A stretch of 52,799 bases of DNA from DASSUC01 sp035649895 (lineage in GTDB: Bacteria > Actinomycetota > Actinomycetes > Mycobacteriales > Micromonosporaceae). The DNA lies in NCBI GenBank assembly GCA_035649895.1, contig DASRIS010000109.1, positions 1-52,799 of the forward strand, read 5' to 3'. The stretch's first letter is position 1. Each line of letters starts with the position of its first letter. This document shows positions 23,569 to 32,827 of this stretch, piece after piece. The notes beneath the pieces were generated by a model, which did not search any database, had not been told where the DNA came from, and saw only the letters and a list, made by a program, of their open reading frames with translations. Made by a program: the position numbers and the translations under genes.

Positions 23569-24294
23569 CTGACCCTGCTTCCCGCGGTGGATGTCGCAGC
23601 TGGCCGGGTGGTGCGCCTGGGGCAGGGCGCGGCCGGCACCGAGACCGGGTACGCCGACCCGCTCGACGCCGCGCTCGCCTGGCAGAGCGGAGGGGCGCGC
23701 TGGGTTCACCTGGTCGACCTGGACGCCGCCTTTGGCCGGGGGTCCAACGCGGCGCTGCTCGCCGACGTGGTCAAGCGGCTGGACATCGCGGTCGAGCTGG
23801 CCGGCGGTGTCCGGGACGACGAGTCGCTGCGGACCGCGCTGGCCACCGGAGCGACCCGGGTTGTCATCGCGGCCTCCGCGCTGGAGGACCCGGACTGGTG
23901 CGACCAGATGGCCGCCGAGCACGGCGAACGCGTCGCCGTCGGCTTGGACGTACGCGGCCGCACCCTGGCGCCGCGCGGGTGGCACCGCAGCGGCGGGGAC
24001 GCCTTCACCGCGCTGGAGCGGCTGGAGCGGGCCGGCTGCGCCCGGTATGTGGTGACGGACGTGCACCGCGATGGCACGCGCACCGGGCCAAACCTGGAGC
24101 TGCTGCGGGAGGTGTGCGCCCGCACCGACCGGCCGGTGGTGGCGAGCGGTGGGGTGTCCACACTGGACGACCTGCGGGCGCTGGCCGCCTTCGCCGCGAC
24201 CGGGCCCGGGCGCCTGGAGGGCGTGGTCATGGGGGCGGCACTCTACGCCGGCGCGTTCACGGTCCCCGAGGCCCTGGCGGTGCTGGGTGGCTGA
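23563..24294 (+). CDS. priA: PriA, HisA/TrpF phosphoribosyl isomerase
   Basis: 243-residue TIM barrel. In actinobacteria without trpF, PriA catalyses both the HisA (ProFAR) and TrpF (PRA) Amadori isomerisations. Catalytic Asp10 (LPAVDV) and Asp166 (VVTDV) are present, as are Arg18 (VVRL), Asp129 (GLDV), Arg138 and Trp140 (PRGW). Compared with the mycobacterial enzyme as I recall it, Ser81 is Ala80, the GTAA phosphate segment is AASA (103-106), DGTLxG is DGTRTG, and GKALY is GAALY. The first two changes lie near the phosphate site used only for the two-phosphate histidine substrate. GTG 23557 is an alternative start, but ATG 23563 is better spaced from GGAGGG. See findings on loss of neighbouring his genes. 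Confidence 0.9.
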   Translation: MGLTLLPAVDVAAGRVVRLGQGAAGTETGYADPLDAALAWQSGGARWVHLVDLDAAFGRGSNAALLADVVKRLDIAVELAGGVRDDESLRTALATGATRVVIAASALEDPDWCDQMAAEHGERVAVGLDVRGRTLAPRGWHRSGGDAFTALERLERAGCARYVVTDVHRDGTRTGPNLELLREVCARTDRPVVASGGVSTLDDLRALAAFAATGPGRLEGVVMGAALYAGAFTVPEALAVLGG

Positions 24295-24709
24295 GCGCTT
24301 CTCGTCCGGCGGCCTCTGGGAGCAGACGTACGGCTACAGCCGGGTGGTCGTCGCCGGCCCGTGGTGGCTGGTGGCCGGCACCACGGCCACGGTCGGCGGG
24401 GTGGTCCAGCACGTCGGGGACGCACACGCCCAGACCGTGCTCGCGTTCCGGTCTGCGCTGGAGGCGCTGGCCCGGGCCGGTGCGGCGGAGCAGGACGTGG
24501 TGCGCACCCGGATGTACGTGGTCGGCGCTGAGCACGCCGACGCGGTGGGCCGGGCGCACGGGGAGGTGTTCGGCGCGGTCCGGCCCGTGTCGACGCTCGT
24601 TGTCGTGGCCCGCCTGATCCACCCGGACCACCTGGTCGAGGTGGAGGTGGAGGCGTACCGCCCGGCCGCACCACCCAGCGCACAGCCCGACGGCACCGGG
24701 GCGGGGTAG
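24287..24709 (+). CDS. RidA/YjgF-family protein
   Basis: 140 residues from GTG 24287, overlapping the priA stop by 8 bases. RidA proteins hydrolyse reactive enamine/imine intermediates. Family features: SRVVVAGPWWLVAGTTATVGG, the helix with QTVLAFRSALEALARAGA, VVRTRMYVVGAEHADAVG (with the conserved-position Arg) and the C-terminal EVEVEAY, which supplies the active-site Glu. It sits between priA and hisF in related genomes (recalled). Confidence 0.85.
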   Translation: MAERFSSGGLWEQTYGYSRVVVAGPWWLVAGTTATVGGVVQHVGDAHAQTVLAFRSALEALARAGAAEQDVVRTRMYVVGAEHADAVGRAHGEVFGAVRPVSTLVVVARLIHPDHLVEVEVEAYRPAAPPSAQPDGTGAG

Positions 24710-24716
24710 CCAGGCA

Positions 24717-24791
24717 ATGATCCTGGCGGGACGGGTGACCCCGTGCCTTGACGTGGACACCGGCCGGGTGTCACGGGCAGTCGGGATTTGA
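24717..24791 (+). pseudogene. hisF: hisF N-terminal stub
   Basis: A 24-codon frame with the sequence MILAGRVTPCLDVDTGRV then SRAVGI-stop. This matches the start of HisF (imidazole glycerol phosphate synthase cyclase subunit), normally LAVRVIPCLDVDxGRVVKGVNF, including the catalytic-Asp segment CLDVD. Everything after the first beta strand and loop is missing; the following sequence is intergenic. It is at the expected place after priA-ridA. I read it as the relic of a deletion rather than a short functional gene. Confidence 0.8.
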
Positions 24792-24836
24792 CGCTTTTCG
24801 GCCGCTTTCTTCCTGCTGTCACGACCGCGTTCCAGT

Positions 24837-24903
24837 CAAGATCACGATCTGGGTGCCGAATGTTTAGCCGCACTGCACATTCCTTTCCAAGATCGTGATC
24901 TTG
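24837..24903. repeat. Nested inverted-repeat element, copy A
   Basis: Outer arms CAAGATCACGATCT (24837-24850) and AGATCGTGATCTTG (24890-24903) are a perfect 14-bp inverted repeat around a 39-base centre containing ACTGCACATT and a partial AATGT partner. Same plan and length (67 bp) as copies at 26590 and 45601. It lies between the hisF stub and the MocR gene. Confidence 0.82.
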
Positions 24904-25113
24904 GGAGAGTGGGAGCGGCGGAACGGAACGAACCGGGCGCGGTCGGCATGGGCGGTGGCGGCTGGGCGGGTTTATATGCGGCGAAAGCGGTCTCGACCGG
25001 CGGCTCGTCACGGCGGAGCCCAGGCTTGTCCCTGTCTTGTAGCCGAGGGTCGACCCTGCCAATCTGGGAGCCAATCTGGCGTATGCAGAAGCCAATCCGA
25101 CGGAAGAGGGCCA

Positions 25114-26562
25114 ATGGCCGCGCTACGTGGCACCCAGCTCGCCCGCCTGCTCGGCCAGTGGCGGGCCCGCCCTGGCCACCGGCGCGGTCCGGACTATGCG
25201 GCGCTGGCCACGGCCGTCCGGGCGCTCCTCGTCGACGGCCGGCTGCCGCTCGGCGTACGGCTGCCGGCAGAGCGAGAGCTGGCCGAGGCGCTGCGGGTCA
25301 GCCGTACCACGGTCTCGGCCGCCTACGGGCAGCTGCGCGAGGCGGGGTTCCTGGCCAGCCGGCGCGGCGCCGGCAGCTGGACCACGCTGCCGTCCGGGCA
25401 CCGGGCGACCGGCTCCGGCCTGTGGCGGCCGGCCGAGGAGCCCGACGTGATCGACCTCGCCGCCGCGGCACCGGCCGCACCGGCGCAGCTGCTCGCCGCC
25501 GCCGCCGAGGCAGTGCACGAGCTGCCCCGGTACCTGGGCGGGCCGGGCTACCACCCGGCCGGGCTGCCGGAGCTGCGGGAGGCGGTAGCCACCCGGTACG
25601 CGCAGCGTGGGCTGCCCACCAGCCCGGAGCAGGTGATGGTCACCAGCGGCGTGCAGCACGCGCTGGACCTGGTGCTGCGGCTGCTCGCCACCCCAGGCCA
25701 GCCGGTGCTGGTGGAGTCGCCGACCTACCCGAACGCGCTGGCCGGGCTGGCCTCCCGCCGGGCCAGGATCGCCACGTACGGGCTGCCGGACGGCGGGTGG
25801 GAGGCGGACCTGCTGCTCGACACGGTCCGGCAGGTCCGCCCGCGGCTGGCCTACGTCATCCCCGAGTTCCACAACCCGACCGGCCACCTGATGCCGGCGC
25901 GGCTGCGCGAGCAGCTCGCCGCGACGGTGCACGTCACCGGCACCGACCTGGTGGTGGACGAGTCCTTTGTGGAGCTTGCGCTGGACGGCGCGGCGGTGCC
26001 GCCGCCGGTGGCGTCGTTCGACCGGCACGCCCGGGTGCTGTCCATCGGCGGGATGAGCAAGCCCTACTGGGGTGGCCTGCGCATCGGCTGGGTACGGGCC
26101 GCGGCGCCGGTCGTACAGCGGCTGGTCGCCGAGCGGGTCGGGGCCGACCTGGCCAGCCCGGTGCTGGACCAGCTCGTGGCGGTGCAGCTGCTGCGGCGGG
26201 CGGACGAGATCGTCCCGGCCCGCCGGGCCGAGCTGGCCGCCCGGTGCCGCGCACTCGCCGCCGCGCTGCGGGCGCAGCTGCCGGCCTGGCGGTTCACCGT
26301 CCCGCCTGGCGGTGTGATGCTCTGGGTCGAGCTGGACGCCCCGGTCTCCAGCGCGCTGGCGCGCGCCGTCGAGGACCTCGGCGTACGGCTGGCACCTGGG
26401 CCGCGGTTCGGGCTGGACGGCACCCTCGAGCGCTTCCTGCGCCTGCCGTTCACGCTGCCCGAGGCGGACCTGGTCGAGGCGGTGCACCGCATCGCCACGG
26501 CCCGGTACGACCTGGACCGGACCGGCCCGCGGGCATGGCCCGCGGAGCCGGTCATCGCCTGA
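25114..26562 (+). CDS. MocR/GntR-family regulator with aminotransferase domain
   Basis: 482 residues from ATG 25114. An N-terminal GntR winged helix (about 45-95, LPAERELAEALRVSRTTVSAAYGQL) is joined to a fold-type I aminotransferase domain (about 115-470) with VTSGVQHALDLVLRLL, the cofactor-contact FHNPTG, and the PLP lysine in GGMSKPYWGGLRIGW (Lys about 316). MocR proteins sense PLP or amino compounds through this domain. The YWGG motif resembles, from memory, the YczR subgroup, but no yczE-like membrane gene is adjacent. Its 5' flank contains inverted-repeat copy A. Standard length and intact key residues. Confidence 0.9.
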   Translation: MAALRGTQLARLLGQWRARPGHRRGPDYAALATAVRALLVDGRLPLGVRLPAERELAEALRVSRTTVSAAYGQLREAGFLASRRGAGSWTTLPSGHRATGSGLWRPAEEPDVIDLAAAAPAAPAQLLAAAAEAVHELPRYLGGPGYHPAGLPELREAVATRYAQRGLPTSPEQVMVTSGVQHALDLVLRLLATPGQPVLVESPTYPNALAGLASRRARIATYGLPDGGWEADLLLDTVRQVRPRLAYVIPEFHNPTGHLMPARLREQLAATVHVTGTDLVVDESFVELALDGAAVPPPVASFDRHARVLSIGGMSKPYWGGLRIGWVRAAAPVVQRLVAERVGADLASPVLDQLVAVQLLRRADEIVPARRAELAARCRALAAALRAQLPAWRFTVPPGGVMLWVELDAPVSSALARAVEDLGVRLAPGPRFGLDGTLERFLRLPFTLPEADLVEAVHRIATARYDLDRTGPRAWPAEPVIA

Positions 26563-26589
26563 GCCTTCCGGGCCGCCGTTCGCATCTCC

Positions 26590-26657
26590 CAAGATCGCGA
26601 TCGCGGCAGCCGATGTGCGGTAGGACTGCACAACTGGCGCCGACGATCGCGATCTTG
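26590..26657. repeat. Nested inverted-repeat element, copy B
   Basis: Arms CAAGATCGCGATCG (26590-26603) and CGATCGCGATCTTG (26644-26657) are a perfect 14-bp inverted repeat; inside, TGTGCGGT and ACTGCACA form a second near-perfect pair. 68 bp, between the convergent MocR and acyl-CoA ligase genes, where it could also act as a bidirectional terminator. Confidence 0.85.
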
Positions 26658-26763
26658 GTGTGACGCCGCCGTGGCGTCGGGCGACATATCCCCCGAAATG
26701 CACCTACGTGGTCGGGTCGCTGGCGGTGCCGCCCCGACGGTCACCCTCGTCCGAGGATCCGGG

Positions 26764-28587
<1,824 letters not shown>

Positions 28588-28686
28588 GGCCGGCCCTGCC
28601 TTCGTCTGCCTTCGTGACAGCGGTCACGCTTACTGCCGTTTGCCGAAAGTATTGCGTACTCCGGTCCGGCGGCCATTCCTCCACCT

Positions 28687-28752
28687 GGTCCTTCCGCTCG
28701 TGGTCCCTTCGCCTCGTGCGGTCCCTTCGCCTCGTGGTCCCCTCGCCTCGTG
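28687..28752. repeat. Degenerate 16-18-bp tandem units
   Basis: Four imperfect copies of GGTCCCTTCGCCTCGT in the 244-base gap between the acyl-CoA ligase start and the ABC permease stop. No other feature is evident in 28588-28831. Confidence 0.75.
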
Positions 28753-28831
28753 GCTCCTTGGGTCAGGCTGGCCTGCTGCGGTCGGGCGGGTGCGCCGCGA
28801 GCGGAGGGCTCGGGGGCTGGGACGTGGGCGG

Positions 28832-29812
28832 TCAGCTGGACACGTCCCGGACGGCGAAGCGGGCCCAGGCGGCGCTGAAGAACACGGCGGTGTAGACGGC
28901 CGCAGAGGCCAGCCCGCCCCATACCGAGCCGGTGGCGACCGGGTCGCGCAGCAGGTCGCCGAAGGCCAGCCAGTAGTGCGTCGGCAGGAACTGGTGCACG
29001 CTGGACAGCTGCGGAATCTCGTTGAGGATATGGCTGGTGATCGCGACCATGACCACCGCGATCGTGGCGCCGATGGGCTGCTCGGTCAGCGTCGACACGA
29101 ACAGCCCGATCGCGCCCAGGCCGACCAGGCACGCGGCCAGGTAGCCGGTGACCAGCAGCACCCGGCCCACGCCCGCCCAGAACGGCAGCTGCGTGCCGGA
29201 GAGGGTGGTGAACGGGCCGCCGCCGAACAGGGCCAGCCCGAGGCCCGCGCCGACGACGGCCACCAGCAGCGTGGCCGCGAGCGCGAACACCGCGATCGCG
29301 GCGAACTTCACCACGAGCAGCCGGGTCCGGTGCACCGGGACGGGCAGCAGGTAGCGCAGGGTGCCCAGGTTCGCCTCGCCGGCGACCGAGTCCCCGGCGA
29401 TGGCGCCCACCGCCAGGGGCAGGAAGAGCGGCAGCTCCAGCACGAGCGCGGCCAGCGCTACGAACAGCCCGTTGCCGGCGATGTTGGACAGGAAGTTCGG
29501 GCCCTCACCAGGCGCGGGCTCGGCGAGCCGCACCGCGACCGCTACCACCACCGGTACGGCGGCCAGCACGGCCAGGCCCGCCCAGTTGCGCCGACGGCCG
29601 AAGATCAGCCACAGCTCGGAGCGGAAGAACCGGGTCGACAGCCGCCGCGGGGCCGCCGGCCCGCCGGCCGTCAGCTGCTCGGCGGGGGCCGGCGGCCGCC
29701 CCGCGGGTGCGGCAGGCGGCCCCGCGGGTGCCGCAGGCGGCCCCGCGGGTGCGGCAGACGGCCCCGCGGGTGCTGCTGGCCCGACGGCCGCTGGCGCCTC
29801 AGCCGCTGACAT
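28832..29812 (-). CDS. ABC transporter permease
   Basis: 326 residues from ATG 29812. An Ala/Pro-rich N-terminus (about 1-45) built from 21-bp DNA repeats precedes an ABC-2-type permease with six transmembrane helices (about 72-92, 108-135, 155-190, 210-240, 250-270 and 295-315). AGDSVAGEANLGTLRYLLPVPVHRTRLL is the typical cytoplasmic coupling segment. It overlaps the ATPase gene by 14 bases. The substrate is unknown. Confidence 0.88.
   Translation of the reverse strand: MSAAEAPAAVGPAAPAGPSAAPAGPPAAPAGPPAAPAGRPPAPAEQLTAGGPAAPRRLSTRFFRSELWLIFGRRRNWAGLAVLAAVPVVVAVAVRLAEPAPGEGPNFLSNIAGNGLFVALAALVLELPLFLPLAVGAIAGDSVAGEANLGTLRYLLPVPVHRTRLLVVKFAAIAVFALAATLLVAVVGAGLGLALFGGGPFTTLSGTQLPFWAGVGRVLLVTGYLAACLVGLGAIGLFVSTLTEQPIGATIAVVMVAITSHILNEIPQLSSVHQFLPTHYWLAFGDLLRDPVATGSVWGGLASAAVYTAVFFSAAWARFAVRDVSS
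29699..29779 (-). repeat. 21-bp tandem units in the permease N-terminus
   Basis: Units at 29699-29719, 29720-29740 and 29741-29761 with a partial fourth to about 29779; they encode the GPPAAPA-type Pro/Ala repeats ahead of the first membrane segment. Confidence 0.9.
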
Positions 29813-30830
29813 CGAAGCCCTCCCCGGTCAGCCCGACGAACATCTCCTCCAGGTCCGGCGCGAGCACCGCGAAGCCGCGTACCGGGACGTCCTCGCCGAC
29901 GAGCGCGGCCACGACCTTCTCCGGGGCGACCTCACCGAGCAGCGCGGTGACCGTGTCCCCGGCGACGGTCACGTCGGAGAGGCCCAGCCCGGCCAGCGTA
30001 CGGGCGGCGCCGGCCGGGTCACCCGTACGCACCTGTGCCCGCGGGGCGGCGCGCGAGCGCAGGTCGGCGAGGGAGTCCTGGGCGACGAGCCGGCCCAGGT
30101 GCATCACGCCGACGTGGGTGCAGACCTGCTCCACCTCGGAGAGCAGGTGGGTGGAGAGCAGCACGGTGGCCCCACCGGCGGCCAGCGACGTGAGCAGTGC
30201 CCGCACCTCGCGGGTGCCCTGCGGGTCCAGGCCGTTGGTCGGCTCGTCGAGCACCAGCAGCTCGCGCGGGCGCAGCACGGTCGAGGCGAGCGCCAGCCGC
30301 TGCCGCATGCCCAGGGAGTAGGCGCGGTACCGCTTGCGGGCCGCGGCCAGCAGCCCCACCCGGTCCAGCGCCGCGTCGATCCGCCGGGCGGCGGTCCGGG
30401 GGTCGACGGTGCGGTCCGCCGCGTCGAGCCGGCGCAGGTTGTCCCGCCCGGACAGGTACGGGTGGAACGCCGGCCCCTCGACGAGCGAGCCGACCCGGGG
30501 CAGCGCCCGGGCCGCCCCGGCCGGCATCGCCTCGCCGAGCAGCGCGTGCCGCCCGGCGGTCGGGCGGACCAGCCCGAGCAGCAGCCGGATCGTGGTGGTC
30601 TTGCCAGAGCCGTTGGGCCCCAGGAAGCCGTAGACCGCCCCGGCCGGCACGCGCAGGTCGATGCGGTCCACGGCGACCTGCCCGGAGTGGAACCGCTTGG
30701 TCAGCCCCTCGGAGGAGATGGCGGCCGGCGTTGGCCGATCTTCTGCGGCAACCGGCGGCCGCCGCTCCGCGGCAACCGGCGCCGGTAGCCCCTCCGTGGC
30801 CACCGGCGCCGGCCGGACGTGCTCAGCCAC
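29799..30830 (-). CDS. ABC transporter ATP-binding protein
   Basis: 343 residues from GTG 30830. After a Pro/Ala-rich N-terminus of about 40 residues comes an ABC-2 ATPase: Walker A GFLGPNGSGKTTTIR (about 68-82), Q-loop region VGSLVEGPAF, signature YSLGMRQRLALA, Walker B LLVLDEPTNGLDP and H-loop LLSTHLLSEV. The signature is LGMRQ rather than LSGGQ, common in this subgroup. The C-terminal ~100 residues are a DUF4162-like domain. The start overlaps the LolA-like gene end by 8 bases; the permease follows. Confidence 0.93.
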   Translation of the reverse strand: MAEHVRPAPVATEGLPAPVAAERRPPVAAEDRPTPAAISSEGLTKRFHSGQVAVDRIDLRVPAGAVYGFLGPNGSGKTTTIRLLLGLVRPTAGRHALLGEAMPAGAARALPRVGSLVEGPAFHPYLSGRDNLRRLDAADRTVDPRTAARRIDAALDRVGLLAAARKRYRAYSLGMRQRLALASTVLRPRELLVLDEPTNGLDPQGTREVRALLTSLAAGGATVLLSTHLLSEVEQVCTHVGVMHLGRLVAQDSLADLRSRAAPRAQVRTGDPAGAARTLAGLGLSDVTVAGDTVTALLGEVAPEKVVAALVGEDVPVRGFAVLAPDLEEMFVGLTGEGFDVSG

Positions 30831-32022
30831 CCGCGGCCGCTGCTTCGTACAGCCGCTCGGGGGTCACGGCGCCGACCAGCAGCCGGCCGTCGTCGGTCAG
30901 CAGCGCGGTGAGCAGCCGGGACCGCAGCAGCCGGCCGCTGCCCCAATCGCCCTTCACCGTGGGCAGGCTGTTCAGCAGTACGCCGAACGGCAGGTCCCCC
31001 GTCCCACCAGCCGTCGGCACCCGGGCCACCAGCACGGCGGTCCACGCCTCACCCACGACCCTCGGCTGCAGACCGGTCCGGTCCGGGTCCCTCGGCTTGC
31101 CAGGCAGCTCGGGCAGCGCCGGTTTGTCGGGGAACGCCGGAGCGCCGGCCTCGCCCGGCCGCACCGGCTTGTCGGGCTGTGCCGGAGCGCCGGCGCCGCC
31201 GGGCGGTACCGGCTTGTGGGGCATTGCGCCCCCACCCGGCAGGCCGCCCTCCTCCACCCGGGTGCCGGGCGGCGGGGTGAACCGGAAGTGCTCCTCACCC
31301 GGGCGGGCGAAGCTCACCTGGCGGAAGCCGACCTCAAACGCTGGCGTGGGGTGGCCCTTGGCGAGCACCTGGACCCGCAGGGGCAGGTGCCGCTCGCCGT
31401 CGACCGCCACCCGTACCTGGCGCACCAGCGACGCCTCGTCCCGCGGCGCGAGCACCAGCTCGTACGCGGAGCGGCCGGCGATGGTCGTGTTGGCCGCGGT
31501 GGAGACCACGGTGCTGGGGTCGAGCGCGGCGAGCACCCGGTCCGCCAGCTCCTGCGGGGTGGCCGGCAGCCGGTTCGGGTCGAGCAGCGGGCCGTCCGGC
31601 ATGGACAGTCCCGGCGGCAGCTTGTGGTGCGTTGCCGACTGCTCCTTGCTGGACCAGATCCACAGGTCCTGGCCGTTGCGGATGATGTCCGACTCGCCCA
31701 GCGTGCCGAGCAGCGCCAGCCGGACCTTGTCCGGGCCGGAGTACCACACCCGCAGCGTGTGGAAGCCGTTGAGCAGGGCGCCGAGCTGTCCGCTGCCGGC
31801 CATGCCCGGCAGCGCCGGTAGGCCGAGGTCGGCGCGCAGCACCACGGTGCCGGAGAGCGCCTCCAGCCGCGCGGTCTGCAGGTCCACCAGCAGCTGCGCG
31901 GCGCTGCGCTCCGGCAGCTCCGGCTGGGCCGCGGCGCGCAGGGCGGTGGTCGCTCCGCCCACCCCGGCCACAGCCAGCGCCACCCCCACCGGGACGGCCC
32001 AGCGTACGAACGAACGGGCCAT
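30823..32022 (-). CDS. LolA/RseB-like exported protein
   Basis: 399 residues from ATG 32022 with GGAGGG six bases upstream. An N-terminal signal-anchor (about 7-30, WAVPVGVALAVAGVGG) lacks a lipobox Cys. The body resembles outer-membrane lipoprotein-sorting (LolA/RseB-like, DUF2092) proteins: TVVLRADLGLPALPG, HTLRVWYSGPDKVRLALLG, DLWIWSSKEQSATHH. A Pro/Gly linker with repeated GAPAxPDKPxxPG (about 270-305) separates a C-terminal segment. It is the first gene of a three-gene operon with the ABC ATPase and permease, and is divergent from a two-component system, suggesting an envelope-stress or lipid-trafficking role by association only. Confidence 0.8.
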   Translation of the reverse strand: MARSFVRWAVPVGVALAVAGVGGATTALRAAAQPELPERSAAQLLVDLQTARLEALSGTVVLRADLGLPALPGMAGSGQLGALLNGFHTLRVWYSGPDKVRLALLGTLGESDIIRNGQDLWIWSSKEQSATHHKLPPGLSMPDGPLLDPNRLPATPQELADRVLAALDPSTVVSTAANTTIAGRSAYELVLAPRDEASLVRQVRVAVDGERHLPLRVQVLAKGHPTPAFEVGFRQVSFARPGEEHFRFTPPPGTRVEEGGLPGGGAMPHKPVPPGGAGAPAQPDKPVRPGEAGAPAFPDKPALPELPGKPRDPDRTGLQPRVVGEAWTAVLVARVPTAGGTGDLPFGVLLNSLPTVKGDWGSGRLLRSRLLTALLTDDGRLLVGAVTPERLYEAAAAGG

Positions 32023-32140
32023 GGTCCACCCTCCCCGTCTGGTCGGTACCCCGTCGCAGACCATCCTGCCCGCGCCAACCTGTGGCCCACCTGAGAGACG
32101 GCGCGCCCGGGACGGGCGTTGCCATGCCACGCTGGGTTGC

Positions 32141-32809
32141 GTGCGGCTGCTCGTGGTGGAGGACGAGCCCCGGTTGGCGCGCGCCCTGCAACGGGGGCTG
32201 GCCGCCGAGGGCTACGTGGTGGACGTCGCGGCCGACGGCCCCAGCGGGCTGGACGCGGTCCGGCACGGCGGCTACGACGCGGTCGTGCTCGACATCATGC
32301 TGCCCGGCCTGTCCGGCTACCGGGTGGTGCGGGCGATGCGGGAGGAGGGCAACTGGGTGCCGGTGCTCATGCTCTCCGCAAAGGACGGCGAGTACGACCA
32401 GGCCGACGGCTTGGACCTGGGGGCCGACGACTACCTCACCAAGCCGTTCTCCTTCGTGGTCCTGCTGGCCCGGCTGCGTGCCCTGCTGCGCCGCGGCGCG
32501 CCGGAGCGCCCGCCGGTGCTGGCGGTGGGGACGCTGACACTGGACCCGGCGACCCGGCGGGTGGCCCGCGGCGAGACCGAGATCTCCCTGACCGGGCGGG
32601 AGTTCGCGCTGCTGGAGTACCTGATGCGCCACGCCGACCGGGTGGTCACAAAGACCGAGCTGCTCGACCACGTGTGGGATGCGGCGGCGGAGACCGACGC
32701 CAACCTGGTCGAGGTGTACGTCGGCTACCTGCGCCGCAAGATCGATACCCCGTTCGGGCGGCAGTCGGTACGCACCGTGCGGGGCGCCGGCTACCGGCTG
32801 GTCGAGTGA
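32141..32809 (+). CDS. OmpR-family response regulator
   Basis: 222 residues from GTG 32141. Receiver domain (1-115) with the acidic pocket VVEDEP, phosphoacceptor Asp51 in VVLDIMLPG and Lys about 101 in LTKPFS; then an OmpR/PhoB winged helix (about 128-222) ending TVRGAGYRLVE. The -10-like CACGCT at 32128-32133 is seven bases from the GTG, so the transcript may be leaderless. Pairs with the kinase 18 bases downstream and is divergent from the LolA/ABC operon. Confidence 0.95.
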   Translation: MRLLVVEDEPRLARALQRGLAAEGYVVDVAADGPSGLDAVRHGGYDAVVLDIMLPGLSGYRVVRAMREEGNWVPVLMLSAKDGEYDQADGLDLGADDYLTKPFSFVVLLARLRALLRRGAPERPPVLAVGTLTLDPATRRVARGETEISLTGREFALLEYLMRHADRVVTKTELLDHVWDAAAETDANLVEVYVGYLRRKIDTPFGRQSVRTVRGAGYRLVE

Positions 32810-32827
32810 GCCGGTGATGGAGCGGGC

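Noticed and set aside
22650..23639. Long upstream extension of the LON-domain frame on the minus strand
   Set aside because: The LON domain begins exactly at 22649 with LPLFPLGTVLFPG; upstream residues are low complexity and run antisense to priA and the small membrane genes.
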